From: a bacterium
Lineage (GTDB): Bacteria > Bacillota > Clostridia > Christensenellales > UBA1242
Assembly: GCA_024692805.1 (NCBI GenBank)
Contig: JAILMD010000056.1
Coordinates: 1-12,719, forward strand
Direction: 5' to 3'
DNA length: 12,719 nucleotides
Position 1 is the stretch's first letter. The number at the start of each line of letters is the position of its first letter. Shown here piece after piece: positions 1 through 6,055 of the stretch. The notes below the pieces were generated by a model. The model did not search any database and was not told where the DNA came from. It was given only the letters and a program-made list of their open reading frames with translations. Position numbers and translations under genes: made by a program.

Positions 1-216
1 GAAAAAGAAAATTCCATTGCAAAATACTGCCCACAAATAAAAAACTTTTGGGACTACGAAAAAAATGGGAAAATAACTCCAGAGCAAATTTCTCATGGTA
101 GTGAAAAAAAGATTTTTCTTAAATGTCCTAATGGACATGAATGGTCTACTAAAGCAAATTATTTTTGTAAATATACTTGGTGCCCTTATTGTTCAGGTCG
201 CAAAAAAATTATATGA
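1..216 (+). CDS. C-terminal fragment of a zinc-ribbon (DUF4379-type, treble-clef) protein
   Basis: The frame is open from the first base of the window to TGA at 214-216, giving 71 residues of a gene that starts to the left. The visible part is one zinc-ribbon unit. A tryptophan plus Asn-Gly-Lys-Ile-Thr-Pro stretch (about residues 17-27) and a Gly-Ser-Glu-Lys-Lys segment (33-37) come first. The likely zinc ligands follow: C42 and H46 in the CPNGHEW motif, and C61 and C64 in CPYCSGR. This order matches the DUF4379 / zinc-ribbon family, whose units usually occur in tandem in longer proteins, so more copies probably lie upstream. The biochemical role of the family is not established; nucleic-acid binding is a guess from the fold. 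It is the only plus-strand gene in the window. The gene ends close to a tRNA-like 3' end, which hints that it belongs to an accessory element. Confidence 0.8.
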   Translation, partial: EKENSIAKYCPQIKNFWDYEKNGKITPEQISHGSEKKIFLKCPNGHEWSTKANYFCKYTWCPYCSGRKKII

Positions 217-228
217 AAAAAATGATAT

Positions 229-257
229 GTTCAAACGCTAGTACCACTGCTCCGCCA
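229..257 (+). other. tRNA-Ser-like 3' end remnant, possible attachment-site scar
   Basis: The bases ending in CTGCTCCGCCA (247-257) look like the 3' acceptor strand of a bacterial tRNA-Ser, with discriminator G and encoded CCA. A GTTCAAAC string, as in a T loop, sits upstream at 229-236. It is about seven bases too far from the CCA for a proper T arm, and no 5' GGAGCAG acceptor half or anticodon arm is present in the preceding 100 bases. This is therefore not a complete tRNA gene. A terminator hairpin starts six bases after the CCA, as is typical downstream of a real tRNA gene. Integrases often rebuild only the tRNA 3' end at one junction, so this could be such a scar. Chance resemblance is possible. 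Confidence 0.35.
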
Positions 258-262
258 ATCGT

Positions 263-297
263 AACCTAAATTGAACATCTCAATTTAGGTTTTTTAT
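263..297 (+). terminator. Rho-independent terminator, plus strand
   Basis: A perfect 12-bp stem (263-274 with 280-291) closes a 5-nt loop and runs into a T-rich tract ending TTTTTTATT. The T tract lies only on the plus-strand side. It would stop transcription from the zinc-ribbon gene, or originally from the tRNA gene whose 3' end lies just before it. Confidence 0.75.
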
Positions 298-300
298 TGC

Positions 301-346
301 AATAAAAAACACATTAAGTAAACAATACTTAATGTGTTCTTTTTTA
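301..346. terminator. Bidirectional terminator between convergent genes
   Basis: A perfect 13-bp stem (308-320 with 326-338) encloses a 5-nt AACAA loop. An A tract lies to the left (304-309) and a T tract to the right (340-345), so either strand ends in a U run. It sits between the plus-strand zinc-ribbon fragment and the minus-strand SDR gene. It is most needed as the terminator of the SDR gene, 30-odd bases beyond its stop. Confidence 0.75.
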
Positions 347-374
347 TTCTAAATGTTGTTATTAAATCAAAATT

Positions 375-1115
375 CTACATGCAGCTTCTTCCGCCATCAA
401 TAAGAATTGATTGGCCGGTTATATATTTAGATTCATCGCTTGCAAGGAATAATGCTAAATATGCCATATCAATAGGGTTTCCGATATATCCCATAGGCAC
501 TTGATTTGCTAAAAATTCAAGAACATCTGGTTGAAGGCCTTTTAAAATTGCTGTGTTAAAAATTCCTGGGCAAACTGAGTTAATTCTAATATTATCTTTA
601 ACATATTCAGCTGCGGCGTTGGTTGTCATCATTCTAATAGCGCCCTTTGCTGAGCAATAAGCGGTTGAGCCAACAGTTGCTCTGAATCCACCAATTGAAC
701 CAGTATTAATAACGCTTCCGCCACCAGATTTAAGCATAAGTTTAATGCTTTCTTTCATAACAAGGAAAGCGCCCCTAACAAGAACGTTATAAAGCATATC
801 CCACTCTTCAACAGGATATTCATGAACCCTATAAGGCTTTTTATTGTTAATTCCAGCATTGTTGCATAAAACATCAAGCCTGCCAAATTTGTCTTTTGCA
901 ACCTTAACCATCTTTTTAACTTGGTCTTCTTTTGTTACGTCACAAATAACAGGCGTAACATCTAGCCCACTTCCATTATATTTTTTCATAATCTCTGGAT
1001 TATAGTCTGCTGCAATAACATGCGCTCCCTCTTTTGCAAAAAGCCTTGTCATTTCTTCACCAAATCCAGAATTTGCACCAGTTATAATGCAAACCTTGTT
1101 TTTTAATCTTCCCAT
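375..1115 (-). CDS. Classical short-chain dehydrogenase/reductase (SDR), probably NAD(H)-dependent
   Basis: This 246-residue cytosolic oxidoreductase has the usual length and full motif set of classical SDRs. The nucleotide-binding TGANSGFG is at residues 12-19 and NNAG at 85-88. The catalytic tetrad can be assigned as N110, S140, Y153 and K157 (YCSAK). The C-terminal TGQSILIDGG is typical of the 3-oxoacyl-ACP reductase / glucose dehydrogenase-like branch. Asp37 at the end of the second beta strand favours NAD(H) over NADP(H). The substrate cannot be read from the sequence; FabG-like ketoreductase, sugar or steroid dehydrogenase are all possible. The start is well supported: GGAGGTG (1121-1127) lies 5 nt before the ATG. 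It appears to be a single-gene unit with a weak extended -10 upstream and the bidirectional terminator downstream. The stop is TAG. Confidence 0.93.
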   Translation of the reverse strand: MGRLKNKVCIITGANSGFGEEMTRLFAKEGAHVIAADYNPEIMKKYNGSGLDVTPVICDVTKEDQVKKMVKVAKDKFGRLDVLCNNAGINNKKPYRVHEYPVEEWDMLYNVLVRGAFLVMKESIKLMLKSGGGSVINTGSIGGFRATVGSTAYCSAKGAIRMMTTNAAAEYVKDNIRINSVCPGIFNTAILKGLQPDVLEFLANQVPMGYIGNPIDMAYLALFLASDESKYITGQSILIDGGRSCM

Positions 1116-1139
1116 AAAAACACCTCCATTATTACTTTT

Positions 1140-1167
1140 AGTTTAACATAATTTATTTTTTACGCAA
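1140..1167 (-). promoter_or_regulatory. Possible promoter of the left SDR gene
   Basis: On the minus strand, TGTTAAACT gives an extended -10 (hexamer at 1140-1145) that resembles the better promoters elsewhere in this window. The -35 is poor: TTGCGT is 16 nt upstream. Transcription would start roughly 18 nt before the ATG. The call rests mainly on the extended -10 and on position. Confidence 0.35.
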
Positions 1168-1240
1168 AACAAAATTAACACATTAACAAATTATTCACTA
1201 TGCCTTATATTTTATTAAACAAAATATTTTTTCGCCAAAG

Positions 1241-1265
1241 GTTTTTATTTAAAAATAAAAAACCT
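1241..1265 (-). terminator. Weak hairpin after rdgB
   Basis: Just after the tandem TAG TAG stops of rdgB, an AGGTTTTT / AAAAACCT stem extends through further A-T pairs with one bulge. It is not followed by a clean U run on the minus strand, so it is at best a weak terminator. Confidence 0.3.
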
Positions 1266-1266
1266 A

Positions 1267-1857
1267 CTATTTTAGCAAGTTCTTTTCTATAAGTTGTTTT
1301 ATTGCCCTTCCCCTATGCGAAACTGAATTCTTTTCTTCTTCAGAAGCCTCGCCAAAGGTTTTGTTTAAGTCATTTGAATAAAACAAACAATCATAACAAA
1401 AACTTGTGTCGCCAATTTCACTTGTTGTTATTTTTCCAAAACTTTTGCCTTCAACATAACTATAACTGCCGTCTGGTTTCATAACAGTTAATAAACAAAC
1501 AAAGTTTGCGTTTCTATCTTCTTTATCTTTTAATTCATCAAGAAGTTTATTTCGGTTTGCTTGGTTGCTATGGTTGCCAGCAAAGCGCGCGCTATAAACC
1601 CCTGGCGCACCACCAAGCGCATTAACGCAAAGCCCACTATCATCAGCAATAACCATCATTTGTTGGTTTATTGAATTTAAATAATTTGTTATTGCTCTTG
1701 CCTTAATTAATGAGTTTTCTAAAAAGGTTTCCCCATCTTCAATAATGTCATCAAAAAAGCCAATGTCTTTTAAAGACAAAATGTTAAATAAAGGCAACAT
1801 TTCTCTAAACTCTTGAATTTTATGAGCGTTGTTTGACGCTAAAACAATAGTTTTCAT
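1267..1857 (-). CDS. rdgB: RdgB/HAM1-family XTP/dITP pyrophosphatase
   Basis: This 196-residue house-cleaning nucleotidase is expected to hydrolyse non-canonical purine triphosphates (XTP, ITP, dITP) to monophosphate plus pyrophosphate, keeping deaminated bases out of DNA and RNA. Motifs appear in family order: SNNAHK (8-13), the EDGETFLENSLIKA block (40-53) with its acidic and lysine residues, ADDSGL (71-76), GVYSARFAG (86-94) and SHRGRA (180-185). Length is normal. One block is odd: the near-invariant GFGYDP reads SFCYDC (152-157). Both glycines and the proline are replaced while Phe, Tyr and Asp are kept. The start has an AAAGGA Shine-Dalgarno a few bases upstream. A near-consensus promoter sits just before it and the terminator of the upstream gene separates it from that operon, so it is transcribed alone. 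It ends in two consecutive TAG codons. Confidence 0.93.
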   Translation of the reverse strand: MKTIVLASNNAHKIQEFREMLPLFNILSLKDIGFFDDIIEDGETFLENSLIKARAITNYLNSINQQMMVIADDSGLCVNALGGAPGVYSARFAGNHSNQANRNKLLDELKDKEDRNANFVCLLTVMKPDGSYSYVEGKSFGKITTSEIGDTSFCYDCLFYSNDLNKTFGEASEEEKNSVSHRGRAIKQLIEKNLLK

Positions 1858-1875
1858 ATTTTTTCCTTTTGAAAG

Positions 1876-1904
1876 ATTATAACATTAACAAATTGTTTAG
1901 TCTA
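1876..1904 (-). promoter_or_regulatory. rdgB promoter
   Basis: On the minus strand, TAGACT (1899-1904) and a perfect TATAAT (1876-1881) are separated by 17 nt, with a TGT extension before the -10. Predicted transcription starts about 11 nt before the ATG, leaving a very short leader that still holds AAAGGA. The -35 adjoins the terminator of the upstream gene. Confidence 0.75.
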
Positions 1905-1929
1905 TTAAAAAGCAGCCTTTTGGCTGCTA
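1905..1929 (-). terminator. Terminator of the metallophosphoesterase operon
   Basis: An AGCAGCC / GGCTGCT stem (1911-1917 with 1922-1928) closes a 4-nt loop and is followed on the minus strand by TTTTTAAT. It lies a few bases past the TAA of the degenerate phosphoesterase gene. It is the most GC-rich stem in the window. Confidence 0.85.
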
Positions 1930-1931
1930 TT

Positions 1932-3374
1932 TTATTTTCCCATTTCTTCATCAGGTTCTTCTGTTTCTTTAGTTTGTTGAGGGGCGATTGGCTCATCAAT
2001 AACAACCTCGCTTGCCTCAGTTGCATAAACATCAACAACCTTAGGAACTTCTCTGTTTTGGTATTCTTCTAAATATTCTTCAAATGAAACATAATCATCA
2101 AGTTTAGGAACAGGAATTGTTTTATCTCCATTTAAGTTAGACCCAAGGTCAGTAATAGGTTGCTCATATTCAACTTCTTCGCCAGCCTTTCTCTTTTCTT
2201 CTTTAAATTGGCGAACAAGTTTGTTATGCCTATCAATTCTTCCGTTTTCAATTAAAACGTCTCTTATTTTTTCTCTGCCCTTTTCTCTTGTTTCGCCTAA
2301 ATAATTTCTATATTCTTCCAATATTCTTTCCATAATATCATCAGAACTATCAATTATTCGGTTTTCAATTTTCGCGGTAACAATGTCTGCTCCGCGATAA
2401 TTAACTTGGTGAGCAATATAACTAATTGGGTTAACATAAACAACATAAGGGCGCTCACCTTCACTTGCGTTTTTATTCTTTTCAACCGTAACTCGATACC
2501 AAAAACTGCTTGGCGCAAGGTCACCATCACGAATTGAGTTGTATTCAGCGCCAGCCGCAACCGAGCCTTTAAATGGAGCATATCCTCCGCTAGAAATCAA
2601 ATAAATTGGCTTGTTAATTTTTTTGCCATTAACATTTTCGCCAACAACACTGCTCTGAAAATAATTCATACAAGTTTGGGCAACATAAATATCAGCCCCT
2701 GCGCGCTTGGTTGCCCTTTCTTCCATCTTTCTGCCAACGTATGATGCTGTTATAGCAGTATTTTGCCAGTTAATTGTTCTAATTCCAACATTTGTTGGGC
2801 CTAACATTTCGTCTTGAATTTCAGTATTTATTAAAGCATCATTACAAACTTTGCCTTTAAGCCCCAAAGCGTTTTGCAGAATGTCTAAAACATCAATTTG
2901 ATGATTTTTTAAAATGCGGTGTTCATCAGTTCCCCTAACCATAGCAACAATTTTTCCATCTTTTGCTAGGTCTTTGAAAAGTGAATAAAAATATGCAATT
3001 TGGTTTTCATAAGAAAGCATATTCCCGTTTTGCGTTTTAGGAATAAATGAAAACAACCCGCCGTTTAAAATAACAACAGAATTTTCGCACGCCTTCATAA
3101 GCTCAACGTTATATTCAAGTTCTCTAAGATATGGGTTCTTTTTGCCAAAATTTATGCCATTATTGTCAACAGTTGTTAAAGTATAACCCATGTCAACGCC
3201 GCCAATTAAATTAAGGCCCATATCATTAGTTTTAAGTTGATAGTTAAAAACATTAGGCGCTGTTTGGTTAATATCAACCTCAGTTGCCTCTAAAATTCCC
3301 TTACGAATATCATCGCCGAGTTTTATGATTCTATCTAGATTGGGTTTCTGCGTTAAATCTGCTTCTTCTTTCAT
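1932..3374 (-). CDS. Degenerate metallophosphoesterase paralogue (probable pseudoenzyme)
   Basis: No standard family motif is obvious, but the protein aligns by eye along most of its length with the active phosphoesterase encoded just upstream. ILNGGLFS (102-109) matches ILGDGINS, GTDEHRI (148-154) matches GNHEDRI, and VAQTCMN (231-237) matches IGHTHKH. The DxH motif reads DMG (61-63). Almost every metal ligand is therefore gone, so catalysis is unlikely. The last 90 or so residues are rich in Glu, Pro and Val and look disordered. I start it at ATG 3372-3374 (480 residues): AGGGGA (3385-3390) lies 10 nt upstream, and the stop of the previous gene is 4 nt away. A more upstream ATG at 3416 (494 residues) has no ribosome binding site and would overlap that gene by 38 nt. 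Tight coupling suggests a 1:1 complex with the active partner; this is inference. Confidence 0.8.
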   Translation of the reverse strand: MKEEADLTQKPNLDRIIKLGDDIRKGILEATEVDINQTAPNVFNYQLKTNDMGLNLIGGVDMGYTLTTVDNNGINFGKKNPYLRELEYNVELMKACENSVVILNGGLFSFIPKTQNGNMLSYENQIAYFYSLFKDLAKDGKIVAMVRGTDEHRILKNHQIDVLDILQNALGLKGKVCNDALINTEIQDEMLGPTNVGIRTINWQNTAITASYVGRKMEERATKRAGADIYVAQTCMNYFQSSVVGENVNGKKINKPIYLISSGGYAPFKGSVAAGAEYNSIRDGDLAPSSFWYRVTVEKNKNASEGERPYVVYVNPISYIAHQVNYRGADIVTAKIENRIIDSSDDIMERILEEYRNYLGETREKGREKIRDVLIENGRIDRHNKLVRQFKEEKRKAGEEVEYEQPITDLGSNLNGDKTIPVPKLDDYVSFEEYLEEYQNREVPKVVDVYATEASEVVIDEPIAPQQTKETEEPDEEMGK

Positions 3375-3378
3375 TTTC

Positions 3379-4635
3379 TCACATTCCCCTTTCTTCTTCG
3401 TTTTCGTTATTTTCATGTTGTTTATCTAGCTTTTTAATAACTTGCTCTATTGAAGGTTTTTTAGTTTTTCCAACATATTCCGCAAACCCTTTTGGCTCTT
3501 TTAGTTTATGTTTTTCAGCAATTTTAGCCGCAACCTCTTCAAACATTTTTTCTTCTCGTTGTTTGATAAAATCCATAGCCATTTCAACTAAAGTTTCTGC
3601 GTCATCATTATATTTATTTTCAATCTCGCTAATAACACTTTCTGCTTGAGTATATCTTTTAACTTTAATGCTTGAATTAAGTGAATTGGTTGGCGTAAAG
3701 AAAGCATATGCTGGAATAAACTCTGGTTGTTTTATTCCCGTTGCGCTAATCTCGTTGGCAAATGGGTTTTTCAAACTTGTTATTTGAACCCAAACTGCCG
3801 TTTCTTTCTTAACATCTGGCAAAGCCATTCCTGCGCCATAAGTTCCACCACCAGAAGCAGGAAGCGTTAAATAAAGAACATCATGATAAACTTGCTCACC
3901 ATTTTCATTTGTTCTAATAAGGCGAACAGGGCCCTGTTGAGAATGTTTATGAGTATGCCCAATAACACACATATGCGCGTTATCAACATTTCTTAAAAGT
4001 CTAAACACGCCATCGATATTTCTTATCCCCGTTCCGTGATGGCTAACAACACCAAAATGGAACTTGCCATCTTTTGCTTTTGGCTGTCGCAAAATAATAT
4101 CAGTGTTAGCGTAAAATGGAGCATAAGCCTCGCCAACGCCAGCAAGTTCTGCTGCAATTTTTGACGCGCTTAAACCAACTTGGCGTTGAATTCTATCTTC
4201 GTGATTCCCCGAGTGAACAACAACAATCTTGCCGTTGTTTTCTAACCTGTGTAAAAGAGAAGAAAGCCCAGAGTTGCCGTTAGCCAATTTCACCATTTTG
4301 GCGTAAAAATCTAACTGCTCCCCTGGGGTTAAAAGATCTTCATAAATATCTGATTTGCTACCTAAAATAGCGGAGTTAATGCCATCACCTAAAATGAAAA
4401 TAATAGCATTTTCTTGACTATCAGCATAAAGTAAAGTTTCGGTTAAACCTTTAATATCAAAATCGGAAGACCCAATGTGAGGGTCGCTTAAAAAACAAAC
4501 TTGCAAAGCATCAAATTTGTTTGAATAATCTTTAACAATGTTTTTTACGGTAACGTTTTCATTGTTATAGGCAATATTGCCAACTAAATCCTTATATTCT
4601 CTGTCTAAATTAGAAATATCAAATTTACTTGCCAT
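3379..4635 (-). CDS. Calcineurin-like metallophosphoesterase with intact active site
   Basis: This 418-residue protein carries every ligand of a dinuclear metal phosphoesterase. D51 and H53 are in SDPHIG, D84 in LGDGI, N144 and H145 in SGNHEDR, H199/H200 in VSHHG, and H227 and H229 in GHTHKH. It has no signal peptide, so it is cytosolic. The target could be nucleic acid, a nucleotide or protein phosphate; the sequence does not decide. The C-terminal third (about 320 onward) is Lys/Glu-rich and probably helical, not part of the catalytic core. I chose ATG 4633-4635 because GGGAG (4644-4648) lies 8 nt upstream; an in-frame TTG at 4650 would add five residues. It is followed after 4 nt by a catalytically dead paralogue and shares its transcript. 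Two promoters lie upstream. I do not recognise it as SbcD or another named enzyme. Confidence 0.88.
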   Translation of the reverse strand: MASKFDISNLDREYKDLVGNIAYNNENVTVKNIVKDYSNKFDALQVCFLSDPHIGSSDFDIKGLTETLLYADSQENAIIFILGDGINSAILGSKSDIYEDLLTPGEQLDFYAKMVKLANGNSGLSSLLHRLENNGKIVVVHSGNHEDRIQRQVGLSASKIAAELAGVGEAYAPFYANTDIILRQPKAKDGKFHFGVVSHHGTGIRNIDGVFRLLRNVDNAHMCVIGHTHKHSQQGPVRLIRTNENGEQVYHDVLYLTLPASGGGTYGAGMALPDVKKETAVWVQITSLKNPFANEISATGIKQPEFIPAYAFFTPTNSLNSSIKVKRYTQAESVISEIENKYNDDAETLVEMAMDFIKQREEKMFEEVAAKIAEKHKLKEPKGFAEYVGKTKKPSIEQVIKKLDKQHENNENEEERGM

Positions 4636-4643
4636 AACTTTTG

Positions 4644-4648
4644 CTCCC
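4644..4648 (-). promoter_or_regulatory. Ribosome binding site deciding the phosphoesterase start
   Basis: GGGAG on the minus strand lies 8 nt before ATG 4633-4635. It overlaps the alternative TTG start at 4648-4650, which itself has only a weak AGAG upstream. This favours the ATG. Confidence 0.65.
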
Positions 4649-4671
4649 AAAATCTCTTTTTGCGTAATGCT

Positions 4672-4700
4672 ATTATAAGGTTTTAAAAACTAGTTAAAAA
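4672..4700 (-). promoter_or_regulatory. Proximal promoter of the phosphoesterase operon
   Basis: A perfect TATAAT (-10 at 4672-4677) lies about 37 nt before the ATG. The matching -35 region is poor (TTTTTA at 17 nt spacing). It may be a second start site below the stronger upstream promoter. Confidence 0.45.
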
Positions 4701-4720
4701 TTATGTTACCTACATTCGTT

Positions 4721-4749
4721 ATTATAACACATTATTAATTTTTGCCCAA
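4721..4749 (-). promoter_or_regulatory. Distal promoter of the phosphoesterase operon
   Basis: On the minus strand, TTGGGC (4744-4749) is 17 nt from a perfect TATAAT (4721-4726), preceded by TGT to give an extended -10 identical to the rdgB one (TGTTATAAT). The leader would be roughly 80 nt. I see no riboswitch-like fold in it. Confidence 0.65.
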
Positions 4750-4844
4750 CTCATAATAACAACTTTTTTGTTTTTTATGAAAATTTAACAAAATTGTCGA
4801 TTAGTTCATTTGCTCGTTTAAAACCACTACCTCTCTTAATTTTA

Positions 4845-4876
4845 AATATAAAAAATGTAGAGAAAATCTCTACATT
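4845..4876 (-). terminator. Terminator of the Pr6Pr / small-protein operon
   Basis: A 10-bp stem AATGTAGAGA / TCTCTACATT (4854-4863 with 4867-4876) closes a short loop and is followed on the minus strand by TTTTTTATATTT. Its outer arm overlaps the TAA stop of the small protein gene at 4875-4877. Confidence 0.85.
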
Positions 4877-5252
4877 AAAACGCCATAACGGCCTCACTTT
4901 CTTCTTCTAATAACTTATTATGATATTCTTTAAATTGCTTGCGATATTCTTTTCTTTCTTGTTCATCTAAGTTGCAGCAAATATAAAGTCCAAAAACAAC
5001 ATCTACGTTGTTATTGTTATTTTTTATTGCAAAATTTCTATTCTCCATAACATCGGTCATAACGCTAAAATCATTTATATAAAACCTACAAATTCTATCT
5101 TCTATATAATAATTAGCATCAACAACATAAGTGTCTTGGCCTTTGATTCTTTTACATTCAACTATGTTAATATTGTTAAATGCATATTGGTCAAAAAAGT
5201 CAGATAAAAACAAAAACTTACCAAACCTTTCACTTGCTTTATCAAACCACAT
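4875..5252 (-). CDS. Small cytosolic protein of unknown function
   Basis: I do not recognise this protein. From ATG 5250-5252 it has 125 residues: no signal peptide, no membrane segment, a mixed alpha/beta appearance, a run of five asparagines in the middle and a Glu/Lys-rich helical C-terminus. I prefer this ATG because GGAG (5262-5265) lies 9 nt upstream. An in-frame TTG at 5298-5300 would add 16 residues (141 in total) but has no Shine-Dalgarno sequence, only a T-rich stretch. The gene lies directly downstream of the Pr6Pr-type membrane protein, in the same transcript, and ends inside the operon terminator. A link in function to that protein is only suggested by position. Confidence 0.7.
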   Translation of the reverse strand: MWFDKASERFGKFLFLSDFFDQYAFNNINIVECKRIKGQDTYVVDANYYIEDRICRFYINDFSVMTDVMENRNFAIKNNNNNVDVVFGLYICCNLDEQERKEYRKQFKEYHNKLLEEESEAVMAF

Positions 5253-5261
5253 ATCTTTAAT

Positions 5262-5265
5262 CTCC
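5262..5265 (-). promoter_or_regulatory. Ribosome binding site favouring the internal ATG of the small protein
   Basis: GGAG on the minus strand lies 9 nt before ATG 5250-5252, inside the frame that would be coding if the upstream TTG (5298-5300) were used. It is the only Shine-Dalgarno-like site near this gene's start. Confidence 0.5.
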
Positions 5266-5312
5266 AAATTAATTTTAACATCAGAACCAATTATTGTCAA
5301 TGTTAAAAAATT

Positions 5313-5978
5313 TTACTTATCTATTGATCTTTTATTGTTAACCTTGTAAAGAATAAATGAAGTTAAATAACTAACCCCAAAAATAATTACGGCACAAACA
5401 AAGGCAATTATAAGCCCTCTTTGCGCAAAGGCATACCAATCATAAACTAAGTCAACAGCGCCATCTTTAAAATGGGTTAAAACAACCACTAAATAAAATA
5501 TTGAATAAAGGAAAACGTGAATTAACGCAATAAAAGTATGCTTAATTTTTAACTTGGGCATTTCTTCAAAGAAAATAAAACTAATCGTGCTAATAACAGG
5601 AATAGCGAAATGAAAGAAGAAGTTGCAGTTAACATAAAGCGAGAAATAACCTTCTTCAACCAAAAAGCCCAAAAATAACGCAACAACCAAAAAGGTTAAA
5701 ATTAAGTCAATTGTTGCTATATATCGCACTATTCTAACGGCAAAAGGTATGCGTTTTTGCGTTTTTTGTTCTCTAATTAAATAAATTATATATAAAAACG
5801 CAGTAATTCCTGCAAAAATGTTAGATTGAAGCGTAAAAAACTTTAAAAAACCAATTCCGTGCTCAATTGGCTTTGTGTAAACAATATAAACTTCACAAAA
5901 ACAAAGAATGCTTCCCGCAACCGCCATTAAAAAAACAACAATATTTAAAACTAATGCAATTTTCTGTTTCTTTTCCAT
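5313..5978 (-). CDS. Pr6Pr-type six-helix integral membrane protein
   Basis: A 221-residue hydrophobic protein with six predicted membrane helices, roughly at residues 8-32, 50-69, 84-107, 117-138, 148-168 and 187-211. The FTLQSN motif (48-53) before helix 2, a histidine at the start of helix 4 (FFHFAIP, 121-127) and a YDWYAF segment before helix 6 fit the Pr6Pr family of bacterial membrane proteins as I remember it. The molecular function of that family is not known. The ATG is preceded by AAGG only 2 nt away, too close to work as a normal Shine-Dalgarno site. A strong promoter ends 6 nt before the ATG, so the mRNA may be leaderless. The small unknown gene follows in the same operon. Base composition is like its neighbours and no residues look missing. 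Confidence 0.75.
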   Translation of the reverse strand: MEKKQKIALVLNIVVFLMAVAGSILCFCEVYIVYTKPIEHGIGFLKFFTLQSNIFAGITAFLYIIYLIREQKTQKRIPFAVRIVRYIATIDLILTFLVVALFLGFLVEEGYFSLYVNCNFFFHFAIPVISTISFIFFEEMPKLKIKHTFIALIHVFLYSIFYLVVVLTHFKDGAVDLVYDWYAFAQRGLIIAFVCAVIIFGVSYLTSFILYKVNNKRSIDK

Positions 5979-5984
5979 AGCCTT

Positions 5985-6013
5985 ATTTTAGAAAAAATAG
6001 ATTGTTTTGTCAA
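5985..6013 (-). promoter_or_regulatory. Strong promoter abutting the Pr6Pr start codon
   Basis: On the minus strand, a perfect TTGACA (6008-6013) is 17 nt from TAAAAT (5985-5990). Only 6 nt separate the -10 from the ATG at 5976-5978, so transcription should begin at or next to the A of the start codon. Confidence 0.75.
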
Positions 6014-6021
6014 ATATTAAT

Positions 6022-6055
6022 TATTAACAAAAAAGAGAGTCAAATTCTCTCTTTT
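6022..6055 (-). terminator. Terminator of the phosphohexomutase / SDR operon
   Basis: An AAAAGAGAG / CTCTCTTTT stem (6031-6039 with 6047-6055) has a 7-nt loop and is followed on the minus strand by TTTTTTGTT. The TGA of the SDR gene (6040-6042) lies in the loop. The flanking A and T runs could also support weak termination on the plus strand. Confidence 0.75.

Noticed and set aside
150..257. Complete tRNA-Ser gene
   Set aside because: Only the 3' acceptor strand and CCA match. The region where the 5' half should be codes for the zinc-ribbon protein and cannot form D or anticodon arms.
1302..2072. Plus-strand open frames opposite rdgB and opposite the end of the degenerate phosphoesterase gene
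   Set aside because: They are shadows of well-supported minus-strand genes, with no family signal and biased Leu/Phe/Asn composition.
4770..4850. Short minus-strand open stretch upstream of the phosphoesterase promoters, ending with about 20 protein-like codons before a TAA
   Set aside because: It has no start codon with a ribosome site, runs through the terminator stem on its upstream side, and is short enough to be chance in A+T-rich DNA.
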